The notes under the pieces: model-generated
What the model was told of the DNA's origin: nothing
The model's input: the letters and a program-made list of their open reading frames with translations, nothing else
The model's database searches: none
Source: Acorus gramineus
Lineage: Eukaryota; Streptophyta; Magnoliopsida; Acorales; Acoraceae
Assembly (NCBI GenBank): GCA_030737835.1
Contig: CM060853.1
Coordinates: forward strand, 13,552,000 to 13,615,999
Direction: 5' to 3'
DNA: 64,000 nt
Position numbers and translations under genes: made by a program
Part shown: positions 46,054 to 58,855 of the stretch, piece by piece
Layout: each line of letters starts with the position of its first letter
Position numbering within the stretch: position 1 is the first letter of the stretch

Positions 46054-48305
46054 ATAAGTATGATCCTTAAAAAGTTTATTATTATCTAAAGATGCTCATA
46101 TTGCAGCTATATTTAATAAACAAATACCAAAGACCAATGATTCCTCAGCATATTTAACTACACCATGAGTGATCAAGTAACATGTTTTACAAAGTCTCCA
46201 ATTGCCATAACACAACGGTTCGAGTTTTAGTGTTTGCTTATCCACCTGTTTGTTGACGATTATTTAAAAAAAATTTCTATGGGACTAGAACAAACATGTT
46301 GAGGTAGTCTTCTCAACTGATCGTAAGATCAGCCATGAAAGGTCCATTCCATTATATATAAAAAAAAAGATATAGTTTACAAACATATAAATTATAGGAT
46401 GACAGTGAATATGTTCTGCTGGTAACCTGAAATGACTCAATCTGGATTGGTTTTGATTTTGTGTTTTTAAAAAATCCATCTTGAGCTGACTTAAACCAAT
46501 TGTAGTGCCCAGAATAAGGTTGAGTTTTGTGTTTGAAACTCTAACTTGGATTACTTATAAATAAACATAATATTTTGATGGTTAATTATTATGATAAATA
46601 TTGCTAAAAACGATTTATTTACAAGTCTACTCACAGCAAAATCACCCCATTTGGCATTGCATTTAGGCCACGTTTGGGCTGAGTGCATGATGATGACGCA
46701 TGGGTGACGTAACACGTGTACGGTGGACGGGAGAGTGGAAAAAGCACACCCTCGCGCATCAAGAGTTGTTGACGGTCCATATTGTGGTCCTCTTACGGTG
46801 GACTTCAAAACGTTGTCCATGCACCCCTCGGGCCCACCCATCTCCAGGGCCCACAAAGTCAATCCTCACCTTGCTCTCTTACTATTTGATTTTTTGGGAG
46901 AAGATAGATCTAGCCCCATTGCCGCATCAAGAAGTATGTTGCTCTCTTCAATAGCAACAATGTAGAAAGAATCCTTCAATAGCCCCATAAAGTATGTTGC
47001 TTTAAAAGTAGATGCAGGGGGAAGAAGAAGAAGAAGAATTTCAAAGGAAGAAGAAAGAATCATGTGTCTTTTTGCATTTTTTGTACAAAGTAGGGAGTTA
47101 TATGAATATGTGAAATCAGAAAATAAGTACTTTTAAATTGTTTGAACAAATTAGGGGGTTACATGAATATATGAATTAGATTCTAATAACAATAGCTCAA
47201 GGACATTTTTGTCATATATTTGGGTCCTTTTGAATTTATCAAACAAATTAGGGGGTTATATGAATATGTGAATTAACAACCAACATAATGTTCTTGGAAT
47301 ATATTTTTTTTATGGAAAGTTAACTATGGGGGCTAAATGTTTAACCATGTCAATATTCAAGGGATTATATGGATATTCTCATAAATGAGGACTTATATAA
47401 ATATACGCTAACTTTCAAGGGGTTATATGCATTTAACCCTAATTTTTGTAGTCCCCCTTCACCCAGTGTAACGACATATATATCTAAGATATTTTTTCAC
47501 ACATTCTATAAATAAATCCATGCAACTCATTATAATATATATTTTATTTTTATAAAAAAATACCTTATTATTTGAGATATACTATTTTTAAAAAAATTAA
47601 AAAAAGGTGTAGACTTCATTTGAGGCTGAAAAAGGTGTGAGTCTAACATTTTCCTTCTACTTTTTTGGCCTTGATCGTATATTTATTTTAAGCATCATTC
47701 GGTACACGTCATATGAATTGAATGCAAATATTTTTATCTTTTTATTCACAATGGAATGAATATTATGTTAGGTGATTGGATATATTGTATTAGTGAAAGG
47801 TTTCAAAATGGATTCAGCGTATCAGCACTCTAATATGAATGTCATTGTGTTTGGTTGTGGGACTAACTATATCCATTCTTTCAAATTCACTTTTGTTGTA
47901 TGAATCCAAACATAAAACATCTAATCTTGTCTTAATGAAATAATGTCACCAAAAAAAAAATTTCCACAACAATTGATTGAGAAAAAAACTTGGCTTTTTA
48001 GATATATTCAATGTTTGTCTTTGCTATATGTTGACAAGGTTTTGTACTTCATGTGTTCACTTAATTTTATTATACTAGATTCCCATTAATAAGATGCTTA
48101 AGCATGCTGAAATGGAACAATTAACCTAGGTTACTAGTATGGTAAATGTCCTCATTTTTAGGAAAAAATTCCCTTCACAAATTTTGTCACTCTCAAACAT
48201 TCACTATTCTGTATAATGTTCACTCAACATGTGATTAAATTATACAGAGTCTTGATCTAATGATTCAAAATTGGATCAATTTGATTATTCAAATTTGTTT
48301 AGGAT
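46054..48305. other. Intergenic region, no gene found
   Basis: AT-rich. A more GC-rich stretch at 46,670-46,990 has overlapping frames on both strands but no domain. From 47,090 to 47,430 the words AGGGGGTTATATGAATATGTG recur (about 47,093, 47,152, 47,250, with variants at 47,365 and 47,420), suggesting a decayed dispersed repeat. Nothing else is supportable. Confidence 0.5.
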
Positions 48306-48431
48306 TGTTAGAATATGAAAAGAATGAATCAAGAATCTTATTAGGGTTTGTATCCAATATTTATAGTACAAAAAGGGAAATAAGGAAAAGACTAATCTAC
48401 CCTTAACCCTAACATATATATACATTTAACA
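48306..48431 (-). repeat. Copia 3' LTR (126 bp)
   Basis: TGTTAGAATATG...CATTTAACA on the plus strand, which is TGTTAAATG...TCTAACA in element sense. It differs from the other LTR at three positions. 126 bp is very short for a copia LTR; promoter elements within it are limited to AT-rich TATATATA sequence. Confidence 0.95.
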
Positions 48432-48473
48432 CCCCTCCTCAAACTCATGGTGGATCATACACCGAGAGTTTGC

Positions 48474-51400
48474 TCAACAAGAAACCATGCCGCTGAAGTG
48501 TATGAGACTTTGTGAAAAAGTCTGATAACTAAAGAGAAGAGGAAATATATGGGAGTGATATATGCCCGCAATAAAATGATGACGGACGAAGTGACAATCG
48601 ATCTTGATGTGCTTCGTACGTTCATGAAATATTGGATTGCTAGCAATCTGAATAGCGCTCTTATTGTCACAATATAGAGGAGTAGACGCATATAGAATGA
48701 CGCCCATGTCAGAGAGGAGGCGCCGAAGCCAAACAACCTCAGCAGTAGCAGATGCCATAGCACGATATTCGACCTCAACACTCAAACGAGAAACAATGTC
48801 TTGTTTCTTGGCCTTCCAAGATATAAGGGCGTCCCCAAGAAAGACACATATACCAGTTGTGAATTTTTGATCTGTGACATCTCCTGCCCAATCAGCATCA
48901 GTATAAGCGCGAAGTTCAAGAGTAGAAAAAGACGGTAACAGCAGAGCACGAGATATAGTGCCACGTAGATAGCGTATAATCCAAATAACTACTGCATAAT
49001 GAACAGTACAAGGGGCAGCGATGAACTGACTGACAATATGCACAGCATAGGCAATGTCAGGACGAGTGACAGTGAGATAGACGAGGCTTCCAACAAGCTG
49101 TCTATAACGAGTAACATCAGAAAGTGGTTCTCCATCGTCAGGCCGGAGCTTAGCATGAAGCTCAATAGGAGTGGGAGAAATGCGATCATCAGTCAGACAG
49201 GCACGGTCGATCAAGTCAACAGTATACTTGCGTTGGGAGAGAAGATAACCACGCGGAGCAAAAGCAACTTCCAGGCCTAGAAAATAGCAAAGTTTGTCAA
49301 GATCTTTCATCTCAAATTGACGCTGAAGATGTTGCTTGACCGATTGTATATGAGACGAATCATCGCCGGTGATGATCATGTCATCAACATAAAGCAGCAG
49401 GATAGTACGATGAGGACCAGAGGTGTGAACAAATAAAGCTGGATTAGAGGAACTCAGAACAAACCCAGCAGTACAGATAGCATCAGTGAATCGAGTGAAC
49501 CAAGCACGAGGAGCCTGCTTGAGACCATAGAGAGCGCGGTGAAGATGGCATACATGACCAGATGAATGAGGAAGACCCGGAGGAGGAGTCATGTAAACCT
49601 CCTCTGATAAATCACCATGAAGAAAAGCGTTCTTGACATCAAGCTGATAAATGGGCCATTGACGAACAGAAGCAACAGAAATCAAAGTACGAACAGTCGT
49701 CACCTTCGCTATAGGAGCAAATGTCTCATCATAATCAATACCATGCTGCTGAGTGAAACCACAGGCAACCAACCGAGCCTTGTGACGCTCAATCGATCCA
49801 TCAGAGTTGGTTTTGATCTTATAGACCCACTTACAGCTGATAGGAGTCTTCCCTGGAGGAAGTGGTACAATTTTCCACGTATGAGTGCGTTGTAATGCAC
49901 TAAGCTCCTTTGCCATAGCACCTTCCCATTCTGGAATGCCGACAGCCTCACGATATGATTGGGGCTCCCAATGAGTGGAAACAGCTGAAAGAAAACACTG
50001 AAAACTAGGAGAAAAAGAATCAGAGGCAACCAAGCTAAGTCATTGAGGAGGTCGACGAGCGCGAGGCGGATTGCGACGAGGAGCAACTGGTGCGGAAGCA
50101 GAATCGTCTTCTGGCGAAGCAGCATCAGGAATAGGTGTAGGAGTAGACAGAACCGTCCCACGTGAATCATCCAGAAAAGAAGTTGACGAAGACGACAAGG
50201 GTGAAGATGGGACTGACGAGGAAGAGTGGTCAGGTACAGACGGAATAGATGACTGAGGAGCAGAAGATGAAGATGAGAAATCAGGAATAGAAAAGTCCAA
50301 AATTGTGATTTCCTCAACCGTGGATGGGGGAAGAGGAACAGGAGGCGAGCGAAGAGCGTAGTATGGATGATTCTCAAAGAATGTGACATGACAAGATGTT
50401 CGAAGACGACGAGCAACAGGATCATAGCATCGATATCCTTTGATCTCATTACTATACCCAAGAAAAACACACATAGTGGAACGAGGAGACAACTTGGTAC
50501 GCTCAAGAGGAGGAAGTAAGACAAAACACGTGCATCCAAAAACACGAAGACGAGAATAATCAGGAGGACTATGATAAAGACGCTGAAAGGGGGAGATGCC
50601 AGCAGTGATAGACGAAGGAGTGCGATTGATGAGATACACACTTGTAAGAATAGCCTCACCCCAAAACTGAACAGGAACAGAAGCAGAGAGGAGTAAGGAC
50701 CGGGTCGTTTCGAGGATATGACGGTGTTTGCACTCAGCAACCCCATTCTGCTGATGAGCATAAGGAGTGGAAAACTGTGGTAGAGTGCCTTGGGAGGATA
50801 AAAAATCACGAAAAGCACGAGAACAATATTCTCCCCCACAATCAGAGTGAAACACCTTGATGCATTTGAAAAACTGAGTTTCAACCATTGTAGCAAAAGA
50901 TTTATAGATGGGTAACAACTCAGAACGACTATGCATCAAATATATCCAGGTAAAGCGAGAAAAATTATCAATAAAAATAACATAATAACGGTTACCCCCT
51001 TTAGAAGGAATAGGGGAGGGACCCCAAACATCAGAGTGAACTAGATCAAAAAGAGAAGCAGAAATGTGTTTACTAGTAGGAAATGGAAGAGCCAAGTGTT
51101 TTGCCAACTTGCAGCCCACACATGGTTGAAGCTCAGTCTTTGAAAAGGAACCTAAAACACCGGTACTTATTAGATAACGAAGTCTTGGAGGAGAGAGATG
51201 GCCAAGACGGCGGTGCCATACATCAAAGGAGGAAGGAGAAGAAGAAATCAAGCGAGCAGAAGCTGCAGAAGACGAAGGAATATGAAGATGATCCATGTAG
51301 TAGAGCCCGCCGCGTCTAGAGCCTGCCCCAATCTGCTTCCCCGTACGACGATCCTGTACAGAACAAGTAGAAGAATAAAAAATAATGAGACAATCATGAT

Positions 51401-52768
51401 CCGCAATTTGACCAACAGAAAGCAAATTTAGTGATAGATCAGGAACATGAAAAACATCAGGAAGTTGAAATCGATGAGAAGGATCAGTAAGAGAACCAGA
51501 ACTCGACACAGACAGAGGAGTCCCATCTGTCGTACGAATAACAGGAGTGGAAAACACGCGAGTAGGACAACTAATAAATGATGCCTGAGAAGTCATATGA
51601 TGGGAAGCCCCAGAGTCAAGAATCCATGAGGAGGTAAGGTTATCTGTTGCCGCAGTAGAAGCAGAAAAGGGAGCAGATGAATCACTACCAGTCACTGAGC
51701 GAAGCATATCTTGAAGCTGTTGTTGTTGAAGGTGGAGCTGCGCAAGACTCTCAGTGATCTGAGAGGAAGAATATGCCGGTGGATCAGTAGGAAAATCAGA
51801 TGCAACAGCAGCTGCAGGTTGAGGCTGAGAACGACGTGGAGGAACTGTGGATGGTGCCCGAGGTGCTGGCGTCCGAGGCGCTAGTGCACGTGATGCTGCA
51901 GGATCTAGTGGACGAGGTGCTGGAGGAAGTGCTCCAGGAGCTGAAGTGCGAGGTACATAAACAAGTGGAGCACCATCACGAGCACGCTTACGACATTCAG
52001 ATTGCACGTGTCCAAATTTATGGCAATAATAGCAAGTGACCCGAGTGTAGCGATTCTCTTGACGATGTGCAACATTGACAGAACTGTGATCAACGATAGG
52101 CGGAGTGACAACAGTGCGAAGACGCGTCTCCTCAGCAACTAACTCAAAAAGAACCGTATCAAGAGACGGTTTGGGAGAACGATGAAGAATCTGTGCACGA
52201 ATAGCCTCGAACTCAGGACGAAGACGCATCAAGAATTGGTACAATCGTTGACGATTACGGTACTCACGATAGCGTGTCAGAAAAATACCCTCCATCTGAG
52301 GATCCATAGGTGCGAGTTGATCCCAGTAATCAGATAAAGAGAATAAAAATCACGAATAGAAAGCTCCCCTTGATAAGAAGTAGAAATGGCATGATGTAGA
52401 TAGAATTCCTGAGCACCATCGGTCTGCGTATAAAAATTCTTCAGAAAGTCCCAATATTCCTTGGCTGTAATGAACGGCTTCAAATGTTTACGGATATTTG
52501 GAATAACCGAAGAAGCAATATAAGCTTTCACCCGAGAATCGGCCTCCTTCCATGTCAACAAAGCCTTAGTATACGCCTCAGCTCTGGCCTTGATGGTGGT
52601 CTCATCGGAACCCGGTGGAAATGATTCAAGTACAGGAGCTAGATTAGTGCCAGTAACATGACCCAATAGGCGACGATAATCAAGCTGAAGCTCAAGACTA
52701 ATAGACCAGACATCATAATTGTTACCATCAAACTTAACATCGATGATCTGAGTGTTATCCGTAGCCAT
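48474..52768 (-). pseudogene. Copia Gag-Pol polyprotein gene with three lesions
   Basis: The ATG at 52,768 starts gag (DVKFDGNNYDVWSISL). A frame change near 52,320-52,345 interrupts it before YRNRQRLYQFLMRLRPEF, after which one long frame runs to 50,040. That frame holds the zinc knuckle CYYCHKFGHVQSEC, the protease motif WILDSGASHHMT, the GAG-pre-integrase part WHRRLGHLS...CVGCKLAKH, and the integrase core with HSDVWGP, FHSDCGGEY and QQNGVAECKHRH. A TGA at 50,039-50,037 separates it, in the same register, from RT (WVYKIKTNSDGSIERHKARLVA in parts, YQLDVKNAFLHGDL, LLYVDDMI) and RNase H (ADWAGD, VEYRAMASA, LYCDNKSAI). The C-terminus departs from family pattern after HFVRHHF, probably through another frame change near 48,540. 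Domain content is otherwise complete. Confidence 0.9.
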
Positions 52769-52870
52769 AATAGGCAAAAAAGAGAATAACAAAAAAAAAT
52801 ATGCCTCGGATGATGAAAATATAGTCACAGATGTGTGCAGAACAAAAAAATAGAACAAAATGAGTACCAA

Positions 52871-53731
52871 TATGACTATATTTGGAGTCTGAATGAACCC
52901 GTAGCGACCGGATAAAGAAAATACCGAAAAAGTCGATGACGGACGGTAAACGGGTCACGGATCCGGGTCGGGTCGCGGATCCGGGTCGGGCAGCTGACGC
53001 TGGAACCGGGTCGGGCGCTAGAGCCGGGTCGGGTCGGGCGCTGGAGCCGGGTCGGGCAGCTGGGCCGGGCGCGCGCGGGCGCGAAGCACAGGGTCTGGGA
53101 CGCGTTGACGCGTCTGGACTTAGGATGAATTCCCGGGAGATCCAGGATGCTGTCCGTGACAGAATCCGGGACAGGATCCCAGAAAATCCGGGCTGATCTG
53201 CGCGGATCTACGCTGATCACGCAACGCGGAGACTACGCGCAGGCAGGCCTGAGCAGTGCACGGACGAGGCGCGGGCACGGCACAGACGGGGCGCGGGCAG
53301 GGCAGGGTGGCGTTGGACGACGCGGCAGGGTGGCAGAGCAGCGCGAGGCGGCGCGGCAGGGCGGCACAGTAGCAGCACAGACGCGGCAGATCTGTGCCGG
53401 GATAGCGGCAGGGCTGCGTGAGGCGGCGCGGCAGGGCCGCGCGAGACGGCGCGGCAGGGTGGCGCAGCAGCGGCAGGTCTACGCGAGGCGGCGCGGGAGG
53501 GCGGCATGGGGTGGTGTAGCGGCGGCATGACGGCGGAGCTGCAACGGCGCGACGGCGGCACAGCGGTGCAGATGCCGCAGATCTGCGTGGGACAGCGGCA
53601 AAGCGGCGCAGGGGCGGCTAATATGCATGGGATGACAGGAAATGGGGTGACGGGGCATCGACGATCTCGCGAACGGAGAGTAACGCCAACAGAAAATCAA
53701 AGAAAAAAATTAGATTCAAGTTCTGATACCA
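52871..53731 (-). other. Long GC-rich untranslated leader of the copia element
   Basis: Between the primer site and gag lie about 860 bp, of which roughly 52,950-53,680 are highly GC-rich: plus-strand GGGTCGGGC and GCCGGGTCGGG words (52,960-53,060), then irregular GAGGCGGCGCGGCAGGG units (53,345-53,510). The composition contrasts with the AT-rich LTRs and flanks. Frames on both strands here are composition artefacts. The leader could be strongly structured, or could be captured sequence. Confidence 0.75.
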
Positions 53732-53857
53732 TGTTAGAATATGAAAAGAATGAATCAAGAATCTTATTAGGGTTTGTATCTAATATTTATAGTACAAAAA
53801 GGAAAACAAGGAAAAGACTAATCTACCCTTAACCCTAACATATATATACATTTAACA
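53732..53857 (-). repeat. Copia 5' LTR (126 bp)
   Basis: The second copy of the 126-bp unit. In element sense TATATATATGTTAGGG follows the start, and the unit ends TCTAACA directly against the primer site at 53,731. This is the promoter-bearing copy for the minus-strand transcript. Confidence 0.95.
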
Positions 53858-54289
53858 AGGACCAGTGATGAAAATATACATCATCCTGACACTTTTAGAG
53901 GTGGCTGATTGTTTTTAAAATTACTGGTCCATGTTGGATCACTAAATTAGTCATATTAGTCAGATTTTCCCCCCTTATTTATATGTTTTTTGAGACAACC
54001 ATTTAGTGTAAATCATATAATTATTATAATTAATTAGTATAGTAAGTCTTGAATTAAAATCGTAATTGATCAGAGGTTAGGATTAACCCAATTTGTGAGA
54101 AACATGACTTCATATTATAAGATTCCAACTTTAATAATCAAAAGAGCAGACTTGTAAACCTCATACAAAAGAAACACTAACTTTCCTAAAAGATAAAGAG
54201 ATCATGATTATGCTTAAAGGTTGAGCACTCTAAAGCTCTTTATTAGTCAATGTTTAACATGCTTGATGTTACATGACACAATGGTGACC

Positions 54290-54291
<2 letters not shown>

Positions 54292-54341
<50 letters not shown>
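54292..54341. repeat. (AT)25 microsatellite
   Basis: 50 bases of uninterrupted AT alternation. Unlike the tract at 9,899, it carries no inserted GC-rich element, so it is an example of an unoccupied target of the same type. Confidence 0.95.
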
Positions 54342-54343
<2 letters not shown>

Positions 54344-56872
54344 AAGTTGGGAAGAGAAAATAGTTTTCTTTTGCCATAATGGCTAGGTAAGTTTCTTTAA
54401 TTTGGCAGCTCTTAACAAACAGAGTAAGCAATGAAGAAGTATTTGTCTATATGATATATAGTAAAAGCATTATATTACATGTGGGGCATCGGGATCATTT
54501 GCCCTTATTTTAAGACCGAAAATGATTGATTCATTTTATAGGGTTATAAATTTTTGTCAAAGTTATAAGCAATCTCTCGACCCACGCACAATCTTTATGT
54601 GTTTTGATTTATGTGTATCTATAAAAATATTAGTATATATTTTTAATAAATTAAATATACTTATGCAATCATGTTTCATCTAATGAAATATAAATTTAAT
54701 AAAATGAGACTGCATATACGACTATATATAATAGTTACATGTGTATGTTATGAAAAGCAGTTCCTTTAATTGAATATCTCTCTCTTTATCTGCCGAGCAT
54801 TGCTTTAATCCCATATACATAATCTTAAGATCCATGTGTCTTTATTGAGAAGTAAAGACACAAAAGCTTAAAAAAAAAATTGAAATAAAAAAGGCAGATA
54901 AAGAGACTTTAAGAAAATTATATATGATCTCCATCTAATCTGCTGATAGTCTCAGATGGGATTCTAGTAGTCATGAAGAGGGTTGTTGTGGGACTCACAT
55001 TATCTTTGTCAAGGTTCAAAAGAAGAAGAAAAAATGCTTGATTTGATGATGTCTAGGACAATTGTACATGTGGGTCTTAAGAACTGTACATTTGTGTCTT
55101 TAATCAGAAGTAATTAAAGTCATCAACTAATTAACTTGTCATGCTTATGGGCATAAGTGATTTTCATCTTAATCAGATAATTTATACACCCCAATTTGGA
55201 TTAAGAACTTACATATGGTACGTCCACTTTGATCTATTGTTCTAAATCATCAATTTTGCACACCTTTACATAGCTATAACTTAATGGTTGATAACATAAT
55301 CTATAATCATAAAATATTGGATTCAAACATCCCATGATCCCATCGTTTATGTAACCAAAAATTATTTTTCTTCAGATGATCAGCTGAATAACATTGCAAG
55401 GGTGTTTGCATTTAAAAGGTATTAAATTGAAACATGATTTTTTAGTTAATTAAGATGAATAGCTAACTTCACGCCTAGCTTAATCTTTCTCAATGATAGT
55501 AGAAGAGGACAACTAGTTATGAGTGCATGGAATTATAAAAAGATTTAAACATGTTGGGAGATACTACACCAGTGTTTAACAGATTGACAGAGACATCCTC
55601 TCTTCACTAATTAGATCCTAGATTAGAGTCCATTAATAAAAACAAAAAATTATGTTTGAAGAAATTATGCTATAAATATTAGTGATGCTAAACACAAGGA
55701 GAAGTCACAGATATCTAGAGGATTTGATGTTCTTGTCTTTACCTAAACAGAAGGTTTCCAACCTTGGAATTCCTAGAACTTATCACACTATAATTTTGTC
55801 TTCAAAAACATTGTCACTCCTAGCTGTATATATAAAATGAAGAGCAGGTGTGTGTTTGGAGGATTATAAAAAAATGCATGCAATAGGGAATCCTATATGG
55901 TAAAGCATTCCAGAATTTGCTCAAAGTACAAACAACTTGACCTTATTCAAGCCTAGCTAGCTTGGTGAAATATATAGTGTTCAAATATAATTAAATTATA
56001 CTTAGTTAATCGTCTGATGTGATCATATTCAAACATAATAATGAACCTTACAATCTGCTAGAATTAATGCATAAATGCACTATATAATACCTGAATTTGT
56101 AAACCACAATTCAAATTACATATCAATACGATAATCTTGAATTTGTTCTTCGTTTCTTTCGGATAACACATACATGCATTGTTAATTAGTATCATTGAAA
56201 TCAAGAATTTATTAATTTAAGGGATTCTTTCCTTTCCATCAAATTTCTGTATGTTTTTTCTTCAGCATATCAGACCAAACAAGTGGTCACTTCCCTTCCC
56301 TGTATAGATTCCAGTTCTAGCTTCACATACAAAGAACAAAGTCCATTTCCCACAAAAGGGAGTCCCAATGCATTGGCAACATAAAGACAATACTAATATA
56401 ATAAATGGATCCAAAGGTAAGGAAATTAATTAAATGTGAGAAAAGAATATTTGAAAAAGAGTAACCGTGGGAGGGAAAATACACCTTTTTTGGGAGTGTG
56501 ATTCAAAAGCAAAATTAAAGTATATGACTCTTAGTTTAGGAATATATTCACAATCTAAAAGCTATAAGAAGGAAAACCTGACTATATGGAGGAAAACGGA
56601 AAAGATAAATAAAATAAAGTAATAATGAATAATTACTTGTTACAACAACTTCTTTTTTGTGTGCTTGAATAAATCTTATCCTATCAAGAAGACCATGATC
56701 CTCACTGTAGTGTCTACCAAAATTTCAAGATATGATTTGGTTCAACAACTCTACTTTTGTAAGGCTACAATGTATTTTTTGAAGATATGTCTATGTTTTC
56801 CAGACGAGTATTGATATGCATAGTTTATTTTACAGTCTCGTCTATGGCTCAGAAGTGATCCCAGTCTCTTAT

Positions 56873-56914
56873 ACACTATGATAGTGTAGTGTATACACTG
56901 CACTATCATAGTGT
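56873..56914. repeat. 42-bp near-perfect palindrome
   Basis: ACACTATGATAGTGTAGTGT is followed by its inverted partner with a centre GTGTATACAC; only one symmetric pair mismatches over 42 bases. It is the best-preserved member of a pattern also seen at 7,193 and about 33,425. It may be the terminal part of a small transposon family. Confidence 0.85.
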
Positions 56915-58242
56915 TTGAAAATTAAATTTTTTATTTTTTTAAAAATATATTTATATATCTCAGTGTATATTTAATTTTTTATAACAGTATGTAACTACAT
57001 GGGATCATGGGGCTGCACAAAGAGCTTTTAAGACCTTAATACATAGATGCATATGCATATATGCAAACTTAACACACATTTTTTTCAAGGCCTTAGTATA
57101 TATAATATATAATAAATGTAAATGTACATGTGTGTATATATGTATCATATAAATAATTGAAGAAAAACCACTGAGTAGTTCAAACTGAGATTTAATATGG
57201 AGTTAAAAAAAAAACTCAAGAGGGGCCCCACTATAGGAATATTGAGGCCAAATGAAGACAGAGAGAGGATGAGTTGCATGTTTCAGGGAGGGGGCATAAA
57301 AAAAATAGTTCTTAAAAGATGAGGGTTTCAAAAAAAAGGTAAAAAATTGAAAAGGGTGTTGCAAGTAAAAAAGACACCACGCCCTCCGACAAAGATTTAC
57401 ACATGGTACGGATCACTAAAAAAACCAACAAACCCTAATAACTCCACAATTTAGGGTTTTTTTTGTTCTTATGTGTAAGAGAATGTTTGAAGGCTATATG
57501 TAAAAAAGTACAGAAGGAAGAATTGAATAAGTAAAATGAGGTTTTGTTCATATGTCACAAAGATTACAGGATCATTAGTTACATTAGCTAATCTTTCTTA
57601 TATGAATTGTTTTTTTTTTTCATTGTTAAATTAAACACTACAAATTAAAGTATAGATCAACTGTCACTTTCATGTCATTCTCTCAACCACCCACATTAGA
57701 AAATTAACCACAGTTTTGTTTTTGGACTTATCTCGGATTTTGCGCAATGTCGGCGGTCACTTCCTTTTTTTTAATTTATTTTTATGTACTATGTGATTTC
57801 AAATTTTAATTCATGCCTACCAATGAATTTAATCTATTTTAATCTTTAAAAACTTAATATAACATATATATATATATATATATATATATAAATCTTGTTA
57901 TAAAATCACTTATTATCTTTTAGAGATTTTTGGTATGATATTTACATTTAATTTTTAAATATATTAAGTGAAAAAGATAGTATTATCAAAGAATGAAAGA
58001 GGTGACTGATATACATCTATTTTATTTATATTTTTACATACAAGAAAATTCAGTGGGTAAAAAATAGTGTAAGTATTAATATGTAATATTAGTTAGTTAA
58101 GTCATCGTTTCGTGATAAAAAATGATATTCTAATAATAAAAATATGCCTATTTTTGTTTTAATCAATGATATTAGAATATCAGTTCAGATTTATACAATT
58201 ATTATATATATGTCAAATAACATCAACATCTCAATGATATAT

Positions 58243-58287
58243 ATGTTGTATGTGTTTCCTTGATGTCCAAGGAAACACATACAACAT
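58243..58287. repeat. Perfect 20-bp hairpin with 5-nt loop
   Basis: ATGTTGTATGTGTTTCCTTG (58,243-58,262), loop ATGTC, then the exact complement (58,268-58,287). Words ACATCTCAAT occur on both sides of the hairpin (about 58,226 and 58,284), suggesting that a template-switch or duplication event formed it. It lies about 750 bp upstream of the bHLH start codon. Confidence 0.9.
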
Positions 58288-58828
58288 CTCAATTATGAGA
58301 AATATAAAAATTTAAGCATATGCAAAATTATTAAAGAAGTGTTTTTCTAATAAGAAAATGATATGGAAAATAATGCAATAAAGATTTTTTTTTTTACTAT
58401 ATGCATAAAGAATTGGTATTTATACTAAACAATAGAAAGAAACAAGGAACTTTAATTCATCATTCTTTAATTTTTGTCTTATTACAAAAGGGTTATATAT
58501 TTATCGCTCCCATAATAGTATACGAAATAAAGAGATGGAATCGTTTTTCATCACTTTCCATCTCATGCATAAATAAACGCGTGTCTTGTTATCAAGATTC
58601 CTTTGTTTTCTCACAATTCTTATCCACTCTTAAGCAGCAAAAGTCAAAGAAACTCTAAACTAGCCATAATATTACCCTAAACCTAGCACTAACCATATCT
58701 AAAGAACAAAGAACCTAAACCACTCCTTGGGGGGGGGGGTCTGAAAACACTGGCAGTGCCTTTTCCTCCCCCCACTTTGTTAATAAAGCAAAAGCAGAAA
58801 GGAAACAAGAAAGAAAGAGAAGCCCAAA

Positions 58829-58855
58829 AGAGAGAGAGAGAGAGAGAGAGAGAGA
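58829..58855 (+). promoter_or_regulatory. (GA)n tract in the bHLH leader or core promoter
   Basis: 27 bases of alternating AG within a purine-rich stretch (58,790-58,905), about 180 bp before the ATG. GAGA tracts in plant leaders and promoters are binding sites for BPC-type factors. Function here is inference. Confidence 0.4.

Larger units (their letters stand above)
48306..53857 (-). mobile_element. Young Ty1-copia LTR retrotransposon
   Basis: A complete element on the minus strand, 5,552 bp. It has two 126-bp LTRs, a primer binding site TGGTATCAGAAC (53,731-53,720) touching the 5' LTR and matching initiator tRNA-Met type sites, and a polypurine tract GTTTGAGGAGGGG (48,444-48,432) touching the 3' LTR. 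The flanking 5-mers AGGAT (48,301-48,305) and AGGAC (53,858-53,862) differ by one base. The order gag, protease, integrase, RT, RNase H is that of copia. The LTRs differ at three positions by eye, so the insertion is recent. Coding lesions (see the polyprotein entry) make it non-autonomous as sequenced. Confidence 0.95.

Noticed and set aside
46195..46225. GGTTCGAGTTT as a possible tRNA B box.
   Set aside because: No A box or acceptor stem nearby, and the match to the consensus is weak.
49709..50896. 395-residue minus-strand frame in the copia.
   Set aside because: It is a shadow, in another register, of the real Gag-Pol frame with its recognisable domains.
52936..53832. Frames of 70-130 residues, Arg/Ala/Gly-rich.
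   Set aside because: They come from the GC-rich leader of the copia; no domain and both strands are equally open.
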